A DNA stretch of 64,000 nt. It comes from Marsupella aquatica (taxonomy: Eukaryota; Marchantiophyta). Shown here piece after piece: positions 1 through 11,667 of the stretch. How positions within the stretch are numbered: position 1 is the first letter of the stretch; every line of letters starts with the position of its first letter. A model generated the notes under the pieces. It had not been told where the DNA came from. It made no database searches and saw only the letters and a list, made by a program, of their open reading frames with translations. The stretch spans positions 7,192,001 to 7,256,000 of the forward strand of contig OZ316894.1 of assembly GCA_973895155.1 (NCBI GenBank). The letters are read 5' to 3'. The position numbers and the translations under genes are program-made.

Positions 1-678
1 GTCGATTTCCGTTTTGACCAGCAGGGAATACTTCGGGTTCATCCTTCGAATTGGTTGTCTGAATGATTTGGCTCGTAACATGAGATCAATTCGATGTTCC
101 CCCAATGTTGGATCTACTCCCTTTAGATCTTGGTGACTCCATGCAAACACATCCTGAAATTCAATCAGTAAGTCACTGATCTCTTTCTCAAGCTCAGGTG
201 CTAGGTCTCTCCCTAAGTTTAGTTCCCTCCCTTCTCCTAAGTCGAGCTTCCGGTATTGCCGTGCTTGGATCATATTAATCTGCTTCTTCAAATTCGGGTC
301 CAGCTCGGCTTCCAGTCTCTCCAGTCTCATACCTCCATAAATTGGAATCTCGGCTGTACTAGCCGAATCAGTTTCTCCCTTGGTGCCCATAGACTGTCCC
401 CTTGCCGGCCTATTCGGTTTTGAATTGGTAGTAGGTTTTCCTTCCTGACTCGGCTCTGGATTCTCTCTGTGCATCTCATCCACCTCTTCCTCCTGAGGGT
501 CAGGCCGCTGTGCTCTCCCGGCTTCTAATAGGGCCTCAATTTATTCTGCCCTTGTAATCGGCTTGTATGCCGATCCCTTGGTATTTAATTCCTTGCCGAT
601 GATCGATGGCGTTGTGGACCCTGTCGGCTCTGCCACAACGCCTGCAGAAAATCCATTGTCCCTGCTACTGCTCCCCAC
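1..678 (-). pseudogene. pol fragment of element A (N-terminal part)
   Basis: This is the start of the pol frame and matches the first ~225 codons of the intact pol in element B. That stretch covers the spacer ahead of reverse transcriptase up to the RRMNPKYSLLVKTEID segment at the window edge. A CAA codon of B is TAA here (about 541-545), so the frame is closed. The rest of pol lies outside the window. As in B, the frame opens without an ATG, just behind the frameshift signal at 608-654. Confidence 0.8.
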
Positions 679-3580
679 TTAGCCGTTTCATCCAATTGGT
701 CTACATCCTTTACTTCCTCCGGAATTCCAGCTAAAAAGGTGGATTCTATTGTAAAGCAGTCCTCGACCTCTTCGTCTTCTTCTTCCAAGTCACCTTTCAT
801 TGGTTCTTGCCATAATCCGCTGGGGGGTACCTCTGGTCCAAAGACACTTTCTTCGGTTTGGTCAGCGAGGCATTCTAACCAACGTACTTCATCGGCTGAC
901 TCCAGTCCACTGTCGTACCCATCTACTTCCCTTATGCTTTTCCTATGGTCATCCTTAGTGTCCCAGGATACCGTGATAGAGGGGGTCCCAAAAGTGAACT
1001 GCTTTTTACCCCAATCTTCTATTACCTTGGCTAGGTACAGCCATGGCCTGCCAATTAATAGCCGAAACGACGTAGGGTTTACCGGCTTCATTACTACATA
1101 GTTAATGCTAAAGAAGATACCTCCTATCTCTGTCTTAATGCCGGTTAACACCCCCGTGGGAATGACCTGATATCCATTGGCCATGTTCAATACTCTTCCA
1201 GTCATCTCCGGTGTTAGACCCCATCCTTTTGCTGTTGAATCAATCATGATACATACCCCGGATCCTCCGTCAATGGGTACCCGTAGTAATATTTCTCCTT
1301 GAATCATTAATGGTAAAGCTGGGGCTCCTTGATCTTCTTCTATCATCAGCACGTCGGATTTGGTTGCTACCTTGGGTAATCTCGGCTTGCCAAGAATAGC
1401 CTTCCTTAATTGTTTCCGGAAGTACGGGCTATTTTTCAATAGTTGACCAACTGTTGCCGAGACTCTAGACTCTAGCACATCTTTAGCCAGGTCATAGAGA
1501 ACAATCGGATTCTCCTCCGGTGGTGTTTCCTTTTGGGCTTCGGCCTATTTTGCCATGCTAGTCTCTACAGCTGTTGGATCCTCCGAAGCAAACAATGCTT
1601 TTGCTCGTTTCACATCCTTGGCTATGGCTTCGGTATTCTCCAGGGTTTCTAATTCTCTCAGTTGTTCCTTAACACTAGCCGTAACAGAGGGGTAGAACAA
1701 CTTAGGATGATCTCGATTGAAGTCGCTATCTTGTGAGGGATTGGGTTCACTGGTGGGCTCATGGCTTACCTATATTGCCGGAGCCCTCCCTTCTCTTTCC
1801 GTTGATGTTGACGAAGAGTCGATCTTTTCTTCCTGGACCTTCCCTTTATTTTTGGCCAGCCCATCCCACCTTTCCTTCCTTCTGGTAGATCGAGTAGAGA
1901 CCCGGTAGCAATCATGATTTAAATCCTCTTCTGAGAAGGTTGATAGGGCTTCGGCCTCATCATCAGATGGTACGAACTCTGCCTCGGCATCCTCTTGCCA
2001 TCCTAGTTCGATGTGGTTGATTTGAACTCCTCCGGGGGTAGTACCTGGCAGTAAGACCTTAATTGGCAAGAGCTTATGATTTGCGGCCAGGCCTGCCACC
2101 CAAGTAGGACATTGCCCTAGCATATGACCTTCTTGTCGGCATCCCATACATAGCTGAGCTAGTTGTCCATCACCCTATTTGCGTGCATTCGGGCACTCTA
2201 GCAAAATGGCCAGGTTGACCACAGTTATAGCATGCCGCAAATCTCTGCACATTCGGCCTAGGAGGTACTGACAGGTTCTGAATAATCCGAGGATACATCT
2301 CTCCCGGATTGTTCCTTAATCTTGACCATAGGGATGCAGGTCTGTTGGATAGGTCTCGTGTTCCAGTCTCACTGATGCCGAAAACACTATCAGCGGCATC
2401 TCCTAAAAAGTACTCTACTTCTCCCTGAGATGGTCTGATCTCGGCCACATGCCGAACATGATTAGTATTAAGTTTAGGACACGCATCTTTATGGTGTCCG
2501 GTTTTATAACATAAGGCACACCATATAGAGCTATCCTCCTGTACTACCTTCTTCTTCGGCTTTACTTCTGCAATTATAGCCTTAAGTTGCTCGGTAAGGG
2601 CTACGATGTTATCTGGTGGCTTAGCCTCCAGCTTGACTTTCATCTTCCCTCTCCTTCTGCCCTTCCTTTTCCTAGTTTTTTCTTCTTCAGAACTAGAAGA
2701 TGACTCACTCTTGCTACTTCCACTATCCGAGCTTGAGTTATCACTTCTTGACTTCTTAGAATATTTCTTCTTCTTATCCTTTTTCTTATGGGGTGATCCT
2801 TCCTCCGATGAGGAACTCTCAGACTTAAGCTGTTTCTTCCGGCTTGTGATATCTGCATTAATATATGTATAATTGAATATCCTTAATTGCCTCGGCCAAG
2901 GTCTCCGGGTTCTCCTTCCTAATTGCAAAACTCATCTTTTGTGGCAAAGCATTCACCAACCATTGAAGTTGCATACCTTCAGATGCATTGGTCTTTGTAC
3001 GTCTTACCAGTTTCTGAAAGCGTTGCAAGAACTTCCTGAAGGATTTGTTCTCCTTGAACCGAAGTCATCCCAACTTCAGCACTGCTAGTTTTGAAGTTCC
3101 AATGGGTCAAAACTCCTTAACAAAGAGTGTTTTGAAGATATCCCAGATGGCTTGATCTTCCACATCTAATGCTCTGTACCAAGGCCTAGCCTCACCCTTG
3201 AATAGGCCGGGAAGAATCTGCATCTTGATGGCCGATTCTCCATTTGCTGCAGCGGTTCCCTCGAAATCATCCAACCATTCGTCCGGATCCTCATCTCCCT
3301 TCCCATGAAATGCCTTGTAATGAATGCCCGACCGTTGGCTCAGTCTGGTCCCTGGCCTCTCGTCTGGCCGTGCCTCTGGTTCCCCCATGTCGGTTGGAGA
3401 CTCACTTCTCCTTACCGACTCTTCTTCTGGTATGTTTTCTTCGACGCCACTTCCAGCTTCGGAGCTACCAGCTCTTTCTGCCCCTCTCAGTCGCTGTGTA
3501 TCATGCCACCCGGCCAGCTGCTGCAGTCGAGCTCTCTCCCGTTGAATCACTCTTTCTTCCCTCGGCGTACGGTCAGTCAT
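585..3580 (-). pseudogene. gag-protease polyprotein of element A, frame-broken
   Basis: From the N-terminus (3580 downward): a Retrotrans_gag-type capsid region, a Ser/Lys-rich linker, CCHC zinc knuckles and an aspartic protease with active-site motif DGGSG (about 1265). Compared with element B, the second knuckle (CYNCGQPGHFAR...) has a 2-nt deletion near 2193 that shifts the frame. A further stop near 2147-2170 and others split the reading frame into pieces (3580-3107, 2928-2170, 2147-1770, 1478-585). The family role is virion-like particle assembly and polyprotein cleavage. This copy cannot make the full protein. Confidence 0.85.
608..654 (-). promoter_or_regulatory. -1 ribosomal frameshift signal between gag-pro and pol (element A copy)
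   Basis: On the minus strand a GGATTTT heptamer (654-648) is followed by a 5-nt spacer, a perfect 10-bp stem (GGCGTTGTGG with CCACAACGCC, 642-633 and 617-608) and a 15-nt loop. Heptamer, stem and the GCCGA of the loop are identical to element B. The gag-frame stop that follows the heptamer in B is CAG here, so in this copy the gag-pro frame runs on to 585. Confidence 0.7.
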
Positions 3581-3625
3581 TACCTACGTTTCCTTTCTAA
3601 CTTCATATCTCACGGCTTAAGAAAT

Positions 3626-3645
3626 GCCCCCTCCATCTAGCGCCA
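3626..3645 (-). other. primer binding site, element A
   Basis: On the minus strand, directly inside the 5' LTR, the sequence begins TGGCGCTAGATGGAGGGGGC. It is identical in element B. The TGGCGC start fits a tRNA whose 3' end is GCGCCA. I do not assign the tRNA. Confidence 0.75.
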
Positions 3646-4566
3646 AAAATGTGGTGCGTCCCATGGCTCCCTAAACCCAAGAAACCCCCCAGCTCAAGCC
3701 GATTCCCGTAGGTTTCGCGCTTGGTGAGGCCGTTTCCGCGGCTTAGCGGCATGGGACGCTGCTAACCTCCTCCTACTCTTACTATTAGCCTTTTACCCAC
3801 ATATACTAGACAGATCCTTCATCGGTCATGAGATACGTAGCCGGCCTAATCTAGGCCTTCCCTTGTCTTCCTCTCCTTCTGGTTAGGTATGTTTGGATTC
3901 TGCCACCGGAATGATCCCCAATAGGCTTGGTTAAGCCGCTAAGACCTCTCTCAGCTCGACACATCCAACTCTCACTCCCTTGTTTACTTTCCTTCCTTCT
4001 GGTAGATGTGGGCACTCTTCACACAAGTTAATGCGACACACAAATAGCAAAATGACTCCTTCTGACTGAGTCATACCATGCACTTGCCATACAAATAGTA
4101 CATCTCATACACAAGTTCTGCGAACTAAGCCGTGAGGCCAACTCTATTTAGCTCTTAGGCATGAGGAAACATGAATATACACAAGGTCACGGTATGACTA
4201 ACCGAGAGCTTCTCTTACTACTTGATCCCATCCCGGCTGGTGCAACTAAAAACTTGCTAAAGAAGAGGCCCTGAGCTCCCTGCTGCCCAGGTACTTATCC
4301 TGGTAGTGGATCCGCCTAATTCTTTGCAGCGTAAGCCTAATCTACCTAACCGTAATCTACCTGCAGCCCGAAACTACCTATGTACAGCAAGGCAGGAGCA
4401 CAAGTGTTGCTCCTACCAGTGGAACCGCAATCCCACTAAGCTAAGTGTCAGGGCCGCTCCTGGTCCTGATCCTAATCCTAAACTTGGAGATCAGCGCCCG
4501 CCCTGCCCACTCACGCCTCCTACCTCCACGTCCGCCTTTCCTAAAAGGAACGGCACCCTTGCACCG

Positions 4567-7033
4567 TCACGACACCGGTGGTGGATCCTCAATGGACGCC
4601 CCCAATGCTTCCTCCGCAACCACTGCCGTTGGTCCATCCTCTGACAGATTACCTGCCTCTGACCGAGTCAACTTTTCGGCATGACTGGGCCCACCCTCGG
4701 CTTCGGCATCGGCTCGGGAATCATTCTCGGCTACGGCCTCAGCCTCGGCTTCAGCCACTGTCTCCCCGGCCTGCTCAAGAGGTGGATCTCGGATACCGGC
4801 CTCATTATTGAGTAGTCTGGCTTGGGCCGCGCCATCCCCACCTTTGGTGATAGCGGAATCTATTGCCGTGCTCATGCCGGAGGTTGGTGTTGGGTCTACC
4901 TCCTTGGTCACCACGGCCAGTGGAGTCGTATTACTCCTTGACCCTGAAGGTTTCCGCTTCTTCTTCTTTTCTGGTTCGGCAACTGGTCCCTTCCCCTTCC
5001 CACTTACTTCCGTCACTGGTGCAGGTGGCGCGGCTTGTTCTTCGGCCAGTACCACTCCTGGTAACTTGGTTGCCCCAATTGGAGTTGGGCCTGATGAAGA
5101 CAAGCACTTAAATACTGCGGCTTGTTTCTTCAGCCGCTCTGTTTGGTTGTCGGCCCGTCGCTGTAGGTTCTCCATCTTCCTCGTGAGTTCCTCCAACTCC
5201 TCCTGGGTCTCATCCAGGTCCCTGCGCGCCTCCTCTAGTTCCTTCTAGGCTTCCTCCCGTTCCCTGTGGGCTTCCTCCAGTTCTTTCTTCAAGGTAGCCC
5301 TCTCCTCCCGTGTTGCTCTTAGCTCCTTGTCGAGCTCCGCTACGACCTTAGACTCCATGTTATTCATCTTGGCATAAGTCTGGTCGAGCTGGGCGTCCTT
5401 CTCCCGCAGGTCGGCCTTGAAGTTGGCCGTCAGGGACGCAAGCTCCTGCTGTAGCGCAATAATCCCTTGATAGGATTTCCCTAACTCGGCCTCCTTCTGC
5501 TCAAGGACTCCGCGGATTTTCTCGAGCTCCCCCTTCAATGCCCTCTCCCTTCTCTGAGTCTCCGCCGTGACCCGGTTGTTGACTGCTATATGGGCCTCTT
5601 CTGCGTTTCTCAGCTCCTTCTTCCATTTCTCCCTGTCCTTGATTGCGTCGGCCAATTCTCCCTGGGTCTGAGTCAGTTTATCCTTGATAATCTGATTATC
5701 AGCCTGCGCTGTGTCCAACTGCCCCTGTATGATGTTCAGCTCATGCCGCTTAATCCTCAGTTCATCTTGGGCTTTCTTGGCCGCCTTTAGATCTTCAATC
5801 TCGGCTTCCATCCTCCTAAGCCGCCGGATGACCTCGTCCTTCTTGCTTCTCTCTAAAGCCACCGCTTCTTCTAATTGATTCTTCTCCAACTGCTCCCTAT
5901 GGAAAAAGGGTCCTACCTCCAACTCCTCCCCAAAGATGCCGAGCGCAAGTTCCCCACACATCTCACCATACTCCATGGCTCTATTCTTAGCGTAGGTGGA
6001 GTAAGTAGAAGTGATCGGCATCGCCCATCGCGGCCTCTGCTCCCAAGCCGTCTTGCGGATCTCTTCAATCGTGGCTAGAGGTTTGCTTCCTTTTTTGGCT
6101 AGGCGCCTGATGTCCTCTGGCCAATCTCCTCCTGGCAAATCCTTTTCCCTGGCCAGGGCTGCCTTCTCTTCCTGCCTGATTCGCTCCTGAAATTCCTGCG
6201 CCGTCTGTTTTATGCCGTCAAAGCTCGGGGGAGCAACATCTGGTGGGGGAGACTCAGGGCTACTCTGCTGGTTGGGGTCCCCTCGTACTACCCTTGGAAG
6301 TGTGGGGATAAACCGGCCACAGGTCCTTACTCCTGGAACGTGATGGTCCGACCCATAGCCGGAGTTATCATGGCTGCAGTCCTCCACTGCCTCCTCTACT
6401 TCTTGGACTTCCGGCTTCTCCCTCTCTTCTTCGTCGGTAGGAGCTTCAGACAATTCTACCTCAGATTCAGAGCTTGAGACTCCCACGTACATTCGAACAC
6501 CCGGCTTGGATTCTGGCCTGATTCTGCTGAGGTTGACCTCTGGGGCAGTGTCCTGCATTGTTGCCGTTGCCGTTGTCGTTGCCGATGCCGATCTCTTCTC
6601 TTTCTCCAGTAGTTTCAGCAGATTCTGCATGCCTAGTTGCTGCATCGGCAAGTCCTCCATCCTTGGCCTAAACACCTGCTCGATCGTAGGGCTAATAGGT
6701 GGTTGAGGCTTCTCTACTACCGGCCTCGGTGCTGGGGCTTCCTCGGGTGCCCTTACCTGCAGGGGAAGTACTGGGGCAAAGGTCTGACCTCTGGCATACC
6801 GGCACAACAGCGGCATGTGATAGCCAAGCCGCGACACGCTCCCCATGCCGATTACCTGCTGCTCCTCCTTTAAGATCTTCTTCAATTGGTTGAGGAGGTA
6901 CCCATTGTACGTAGTCCCGGCTTGGGTCTGGCCTCTCTGCCAGATAGACCTGTGCCTTGCCGATCTCTGCCCTCGGCAAGTTACAATGCATGGTCACCCG
7001 CAAGAAGTTGATCATCTCTCCTATGTGCAGGTT
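4567..7033 (-). pseudogene. LTR-encoded coiled-coil protein, element A copy (broken)
   Basis: This is homologous to the intact 1199-codon frame at 7953-11552. It keeps the C-terminal two thirds, including the long heptad-rich coiled coil (about 5170-5900) and the Ala/Glu-rich tail. A 4-nt insertion near 6905-6912 (TGTACGTAGTC where other copies have TGTAGTC) shifts the frame. A CAG codon has become TAG near 5246. The N-terminal third was separated by the element B insertion, and a short piece of it survives at 20604-20819. Confidence 0.8.
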
Positions 7034-7036
7034 GGT

Positions 7037-7041
7037 GCAGG
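7037..7041. repeat. target-site duplication of element B, left copy (GCAGG)
   Basis: GCAGG immediately precedes TGTGGTGCG of B. The same five bases follow the other end at 20604-20608. In uninterrupted LTRs the flanks are joined around a single GCAGG (10395-10399). Confidence 0.95.
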
Positions 7042-10000
7042 TGTGGTGCGTCCCATGGCTCCCTAAACCCAAGAAACCCCCCAGCTCAAGCCGATTCCCG
7101 CAGGTTTCGTGCTTGGCGAGGCCGTTTCCGCGGCTTAGCGGCATGGGACGCTGCTAACCTTCTACTACTACTATTAATATTTTACACACATATACTGGAT
7201 AGATCCTTCATCGGGTCATGAGATACGTAGCCGGCCTAATATAGGCCTTCCCCTGTCTTCCCCTCCGTCTTGTTAGGTATGTTTGGATTCCGCCGCCGGA
7301 ATGATCCCCAATAGGCTTGGTTAAGCCGCTAAGACCTCTCTCAGCTCGACACATCCAACTCTCACTCCCCTGCTTACTTTCCTTCCTTCTGTTGATGTGG
7401 GCACTCTTCACACAAGTTAATGCGACACACAAATAGCAAAATGACTCATTCTGACTGAGTCATACCATGCACTTGCCATACAAACAGTACATCTCATACA
7501 CAAGTTCTGCGAACTAAGCCGTGAGGCCAACTCTATTCAGCTCTTAGGCATGAGGAAACATGAATATACACGAGGGTCACTGTATGACTAACCGAGAGCT
7601 TCTCGTACTACTTGATCCCAGCCCGGCTGGTGCAAACTAAAAACTTGCTAAAGAAGAGGCCCTGAGCTCCCCGCTACCCAGGTACTTATCCTGGTAGTGG
7701 ATCCGCCATTCTTTGCATCGTAAGCCTAATCTACCTGACAGTAATCTACTTGCCCGAATCTACCTATGTACAGCAAGGCAGGAGCTCAAGTGTTGCCCCT
7801 ACCAGTGGAACCGCAATCCCACTAAGCTAAGTGTCAGGGCCGCTCCTGGTCCTGATCCTAATCCTAAACTTGGAGATCCGTGCCCGCCCTGCCCACTCAC
7901 GCCTCCTCCCTCCACGTCCGCCCTCCCTAAAAGGAACGGCGCCCTTGCACCGTCACGACACCGGTGGTGGATCCTCAATGGACGCCCCCAACACTTCCTC
8001 CTCAGCCACTGCCGTTGGCCCGCCTACTGACAGATTACCTGCCCTTGACCGAGTCAACTCTCCATCGGCCTGACTGGGTCCACCTTCGGCTTCAGCCTTG
8101 ACACCGGCCTCGGCAATACCCACGGCTTCGGCCTCAGCCACTCCCACGGCTTCGGCCTCCCCTTCCCCTAGGGTAGTTGGATCCTTAGCCGTGACCCTGT
8201 CTGGGGTCGGTGTTGGGTCTACCTCCTTGATCACCACGGCCTGTGAAGTCGTATTACTCCTTGACCCTGAAGGTTTCCGCTTCTTCTTCGTTGGTGGCTC
8301 GGCAGCTGGTCCCTTCCCCTTCCCACTTACTTCCGGCACTGGTGCAGGTGGCGCGGCTTGTCCTTCGGCAATTACCACCCCTGGTAACTGGTTTGTCCCA
8401 ACGGGAGATGGACCTGCTGCAGCTAAGCATTTAAATACTGCGGCTTGTTTCTTCAGCCGCTCTGTTTGGTTGTCGGCCCGCCGCTGTAGGTTCTCCATCT
8501 TCCTCGTGATTTCCTCCAACTCCTCTTGGGTTTCATCCAGGTCCTTACGTGCCCCCTCCAGCTCATTTTTGGCCTCCTCCTGCTCCCTGTGGGCTTCCTC
8601 CAATTCCTTCTTCAAGGTAGCCCTCTCCTCCTGGGTTGCTCTTAGCTCCTTGTCGAGCTCTGCAATGATGACAGACTCCATCTGGTTCATCTTGGCGTAA
8701 GTCTGTTCGAGCATCTCGTCCTTCTCCCTTAGGTCGGCCTTGAAGCTGGCCGTCAGGGACGCAAGCTCCTGCTGCAGCGCCATAATCCCTTGATAGGATT
8801 TCCCTAACTCGACCTCCTTCTGCTCAAGGGCTCCGCGGATTTTCTCGAGCTCCCCTTTCAACGCCCATTCCTTTCTTTGGGTCTCCGCCATGGCCCGACT
8901 GTTGGCTGTTATGTGGGCCTCCTCTGTATTCTTCAGCTCTTGCTTCCACTTCTCCCTCTCTTTGATCGTGTCGGCCAACTCTTCCTGCGTCTGAGTCAGT
9001 TTATCCTTAATATTCTGATTATCAGCCTGCGCGGTGTCCAACTGCCCCTGCATGATGTTCAGCTCATGTCGTTTAATCCGCAGTTCATCTTGGGCTTTCT
9101 TGGCCGCCCTTAGATCTTCAATCTCGGCTTCCATCCTCCTAAGCCGCCGAATGACCTCGTCCTTCTTGCTTCTCTCTAAAGCCACCGCTTCTTCTAATTG
9201 GTGTTTCTCCAACTGCTCCCAATGGAAAAAGGGTCCTACCTCCAACTCCTCTCCAAAGATGCCGAGCGCAAGTTCCCCACACATCTCACCATACTCCATG
9301 GCTCTATTCTTAGCGTAGGTGGAGTAAGTAGAAGTGATCGGCATCGCCCATCGTGGCCTCTGCTCCCAAGCCGTCCTGCGGATCTCTTCAATCGTGGCTA
9401 GAGGTTTGCTTCCTTTTTCGGCTAGCCGCCTGATGTCCTCCGGCCAATCTCCTCCTGGTAAATCCTTTTCCTTAGCCAGGGCGGCCTCTTCCTCCTGCTT
9501 GATTCGCTCCTGAAATTCCTGCACCGTCTGTTTTATGCCGTCGAAGCTCGGGGGAGCAACATCTGGTGGGGGAGACTCAGGGCTACTCTGCTGGTTGGGG
9601 TCCCCTCGCACTACCCTTGGAAGTGTGGGGACAAACCGGCCACAGGTCCTTACTCCTGGAACGTGATGGTCCGACCCATAGCCGGAATTATCATGGCTGC
9701 AGTCCTCCACTGCCTCCTCTACCTCTTGGACGTCCGGCTTCTCCCTCTCCTCTTCGTCGGTAGGAGCTTCAGGCAATTCTGCCTCAGATTCGGAGCTTGA
9801 GGTTCCCACGTACATTCGAACACCTGGCTTGGATTCCGGCCTGATTCTCTCCTTGTCTCCAGCAAAGGGGTTTTCTCTTGTGAGCCAGTGTAGGCCTACC
9901 TCTGTAGTAGTGTCCTGCATTGTTGCCGTTGCCGTTGTTGTTGCCGATGCCGATTTCTTTTCTTTCTCCAGTAGTTTCAGCAGACTCTGCATGCCTGGTT

Positions 10001-11667
10001 GCTGCATCGGCAAGTCTTCCTTCCTGGGCCTAAACACCTGCTCGATCGTAGGACTAACAGGTGGTTGAGGCTTCTCAGCCAACGGCCTCGGTGTTGGAGC
10101 TTCCTCGGGTGCCCTTACCTGCAGGGGAAGTACCGGGGCAAAAGTCTTACCTCTGGCATACCGGCACAACAGCGGCATGTGATAGCCAAGCCGCGACACG
10201 CTCCCCATGCCGATTACCTGCTGCTCCTCCTTTAAGATCTTCTTCAATTGGTTGAGGAGGTACCCGTTGTAGTCCCGGCTTGGGTCTGGCCTTTCTGCCA
10301 GATAGACCTGTGCCTTGCCGATCTCTGCCCGCGGCAAGTTACAATGCATGGTCACCCGCAAGAAGTCGATCATCTCTCCTATGTGCGGGTTGGTGCAGGT
10401 GTTCCGGAAGAAGCCATTCTTCGTTGATGGCCCGGGGAACGACCGGAACTCCTTGTCAGGCAAGGTCTTCCTGGTATCAACTTTGGTCTTATTGCCTATC
10501 GGCAGGCCAAACACTTCGGCAATTACCTTGGGAGTAAGATAGAAATCCCTCCCATATATCCTCGTGCAATTGGTCTCGGGTTCCCATGACCCCACGAATT
10601 CTAATAGGTCTGACTCCGGTACCTCCGGCTTCAGCCATGGTAATCTTACAAAGGCCTCCAAGCCGGATCCGGCCATGAAGCCTTGGTACTTCTTGGTCTG
10701 CATGGCCGTAAAGCATGCATCCTCCTCCCGTGCAAAATGTAGTTGCACCTCCACCGGTAGGGTTGCCGCCCAGCCCTTCCAGGTGTCATCCCTGGTTGGA
10801 ATGGCCTTGATGGGATCGACCTCCTCCTCTTCGGCTTCTCCCTGCCTCCTGCTCTGCTGCTCGGCTGGCCTCTTTGGTGCCGCCGACCTCGTTCTTTTTG
10901 CCGGGGTGGCTTCATCATTGATGGCTCCCTTCCTCTTCATCTCTGCTGCCGTGGAGGTTTCTCCTAGCACCGTTGCCTGGGTCCACCTTTCCGTGCTACC
11001 CTTTAATTCCCAGTGTATGTCGTTGCAGTTCTTGATGGCCTCTCGGATGCCGACGACGCTGTCTTTGCAAAACAGAAGATCGTCGAGTTGATTGGAAGTA
11101 GGCGTCCACAGGAACTCGTCCTTGATGAGTTTGCCTCCTAAGAAAGCCGTCTTCTGCAGCTCCCACAATCGAGCGAGCTCCTGCCGTTCTCGAGCTGCCC
11201 TTTCTGACTCCTCGTCCTCGTAAGTCTTGATGTACTCAGTTGCCCGTTCGAATAGGCATCCCCAGAAATGTGCCGCTTGATTGACGTTGCTCATACCCTC
11301 CTTAGGTCGATCGTCGGTATCTACTCTCTCCCCGAGTGCTTGCCTAAGCAGCTGACAGTAGTTGGCCTCCCGTAGTCGTCTGCCTAGTTCGTGCTCGCAA
11401 ATGAGCCACCATCTCCTGCAAGCGCTCCTTACCCCTCTCCTCTGCCGGTCCTTCTTCCCGTTGATCCTTCCTAGCCGCCGACGCTTAACGCGCCCTAACC
11501 CTAATCGGGTTTTCACCCTTAGCCTTACCTCCGGCCTCGGCCCGGGTTCCATGGTTGCCCCTAATTGTTTATATTTTCCTTGTTTTGTCCCTATACTAAG
11601 GTGTTCCTAGGGTGCCTTCCTGCTTTACCCACTTAACCGGCCGAGTGATTCCTGTCTAGGCATCACA
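7042..11667 (-). repeat. 3' LTR of element B, 4626 bp
   Basis: It runs (plus strand) from TGTGGTGCG to GGCATCACA, with PPT on its inner side. It is exceptionally long for an LTR because it contains a 3.6-kb open frame (7953-11552). The pol stop codon (11656-11658) lies inside its first 12 bases. A GC-rich inverted repeat with arms ATTCCG/CGGAAT sits at 7287-7302 in the U5 part. Confidence 0.95.
7953..11552 (-). CDS. LTR-encoded protein, 1199 aa, plant-mobile-domain-like plus long coiled coil
   Basis: This is an intact frame wholly inside the LTR. It starts at an ATG in good context (ACCATGG) about 115 bp from the LTR edge. Visible parts: a basic N-terminus (residues 1-60, many Arg); a globular region of about 240-430 with WLKPEVPESD, IYGRDFYLTPKVIAEVFGLP and FLRVTMHCNLPRAEIGKAQ, which resembles the plant mobile/putative plant transposon protein domains; a Pro/Ser/Glu linker; a heptad coiled coil of about 765-1025; and an Ala/Glu/Gly repeat tail. 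Function unknown; a nucleic-acid or capsid accessory role is only a guess. Copies exist in all four LTRs of this family here, but only this one is open. An ORF this large inside an LTR is unusual. The family comparison is from memory of domain style, not a search. Confidence 0.75.
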   Translation of the reverse strand: MEPGPRPEVRLRVKTRLGLGRVKRRRLGRINGKKDRQRRGVRSACRRWWLICEHELGRRLREANYCQLLRQALGERVDTDDRPKEGMSNVNQAAHFWGCLFERATEYIKTYEDEESERAARERQELARLWELQKTAFLGGKLIKDEFLWTPTSNQLDDLLFCKDSVVGIREAIKNCNDIHWELKGSTERWTQATVLGETSTAAEMKRKGAINDEATPAKRTRSAAPKRPAEQQSRRQGEAEEEEVDPIKAIPTRDDTWKGWAATLPVEVQLHFAREEDACFTAMQTKKYQGFMAGSGLEAFVRLPWLKPEVPESDLLEFVGSWEPETNCTRIYGRDFYLTPKVIAEVFGLPIGNKTKVDTRKTLPDKEFRSFPGPSTKNGFFRNTCTNPHIGEMIDFLRVTMHCNLPRAEIGKAQVYLAERPDPSRDYNGYLLNQLKKILKEEQQVIGMGSVSRLGYHMPLLCRYARGKTFAPVLPLQVRAPEEAPTPRPLAEKPQPPVSPTIEQVFRPRKEDLPMQQPGMQSLLKLLEKEKKSASATTTATATMQDTTTEVGLHWLTRENPFAGDKERIRPESKPGVRMYVGTSSSESEAELPEAPTDEEEREKPDVQEVEEAVEDCSHDNSGYGSDHHVPGVRTCGRFVPTLPRVVRGDPNQQSSPESPPPDVAPPSFDGIKQTVQEFQERIKQEEEAALAKEKDLPGGDWPEDIRRLAEKGSKPLATIEEIRRTAWEQRPRWAMPITSTYSTYAKNRAMEYGEMCGELALGIFGEELEVGPFFHWEQLEKHQLEEAVALERSKKDEVIRRLRRMEAEIEDLRAAKKAQDELRIKRHELNIMQGQLDTAQADNQNIKDKLTQTQEELADTIKEREKWKQELKNTEEAHITANSRAMAETQRKEWALKGELEKIRGALEQKEVELGKSYQGIMALQQELASLTASFKADLREKDEMLEQTYAKMNQMESVIIAELDKELRATQEERATLKKELEEAHREQEEAKNELEGARKDLDETQEELEEITRKMENLQRRADNQTERLKKQAAVFKCLAAAGPSPVGTNQLPGVVIAEGQAAPPAPVPEVSGKGKGPAAEPPTKKKRKPSGSRSNTTSQAVVIKEVDPTPTPDRVTAKDPTTLGEGEAEAVGVAEAEAVGIAEAGVKAEAEGGPSQADGELTRSRAGNLSVGGPTAVAEEEVLGASIEDPPPVS

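Larger units (their letters stand above)
1..7041 (-). mobile_element. Ty3/gypsy element A, left part (truncated by window edge)
   Basis: This is a minus-strand LTR retrotransposon. From high to low coordinates it has part of its 5' LTR (7041-3650), a PBS, gag-pro and the start of pol, which runs off position 1. Bases 1-3649 align along their length with 14246-17892 of element B, so the two are one family. The LTR is cut at 7041/7042 by insertion of element B and resumes at 20604. Gag-pro and pol carry frameshifts and stops, so A is a decayed copy and the older of the two. Confidence 0.9.
3650..7041 (-). repeat. LTR of element A, interrupted part
   Basis: This part starts (plus strand) TGTGGTGCGTCCCATGG and aligns with the first ~3.36 kb of the 3' LTR of element B. 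The LTR is cut at 7041, within GCAGG, by the B insertion and continues at 20604. It carries an LTR-embedded coding frame (see 4567-7033). Near its U5 end at 3897-3912 there is a degraded form of the inverted repeat seen at 7287 and 43091. Confidence 0.9.

Noticed and set aside
8098-8700. Plus-strand Ser/Thr-rich frame opposite the LTR gene
   Set aside because: Shadow of the minus-strand coiled-coil coding sequence. The same happens at 4808-5248 and 44005-44616.
11485-11500. Telomere-like CCCTAACCCTAA
   Set aside because: Only two units, of the wrong plant repeat length, inside the coding part of an LTR gene and repeated in each LTR copy.
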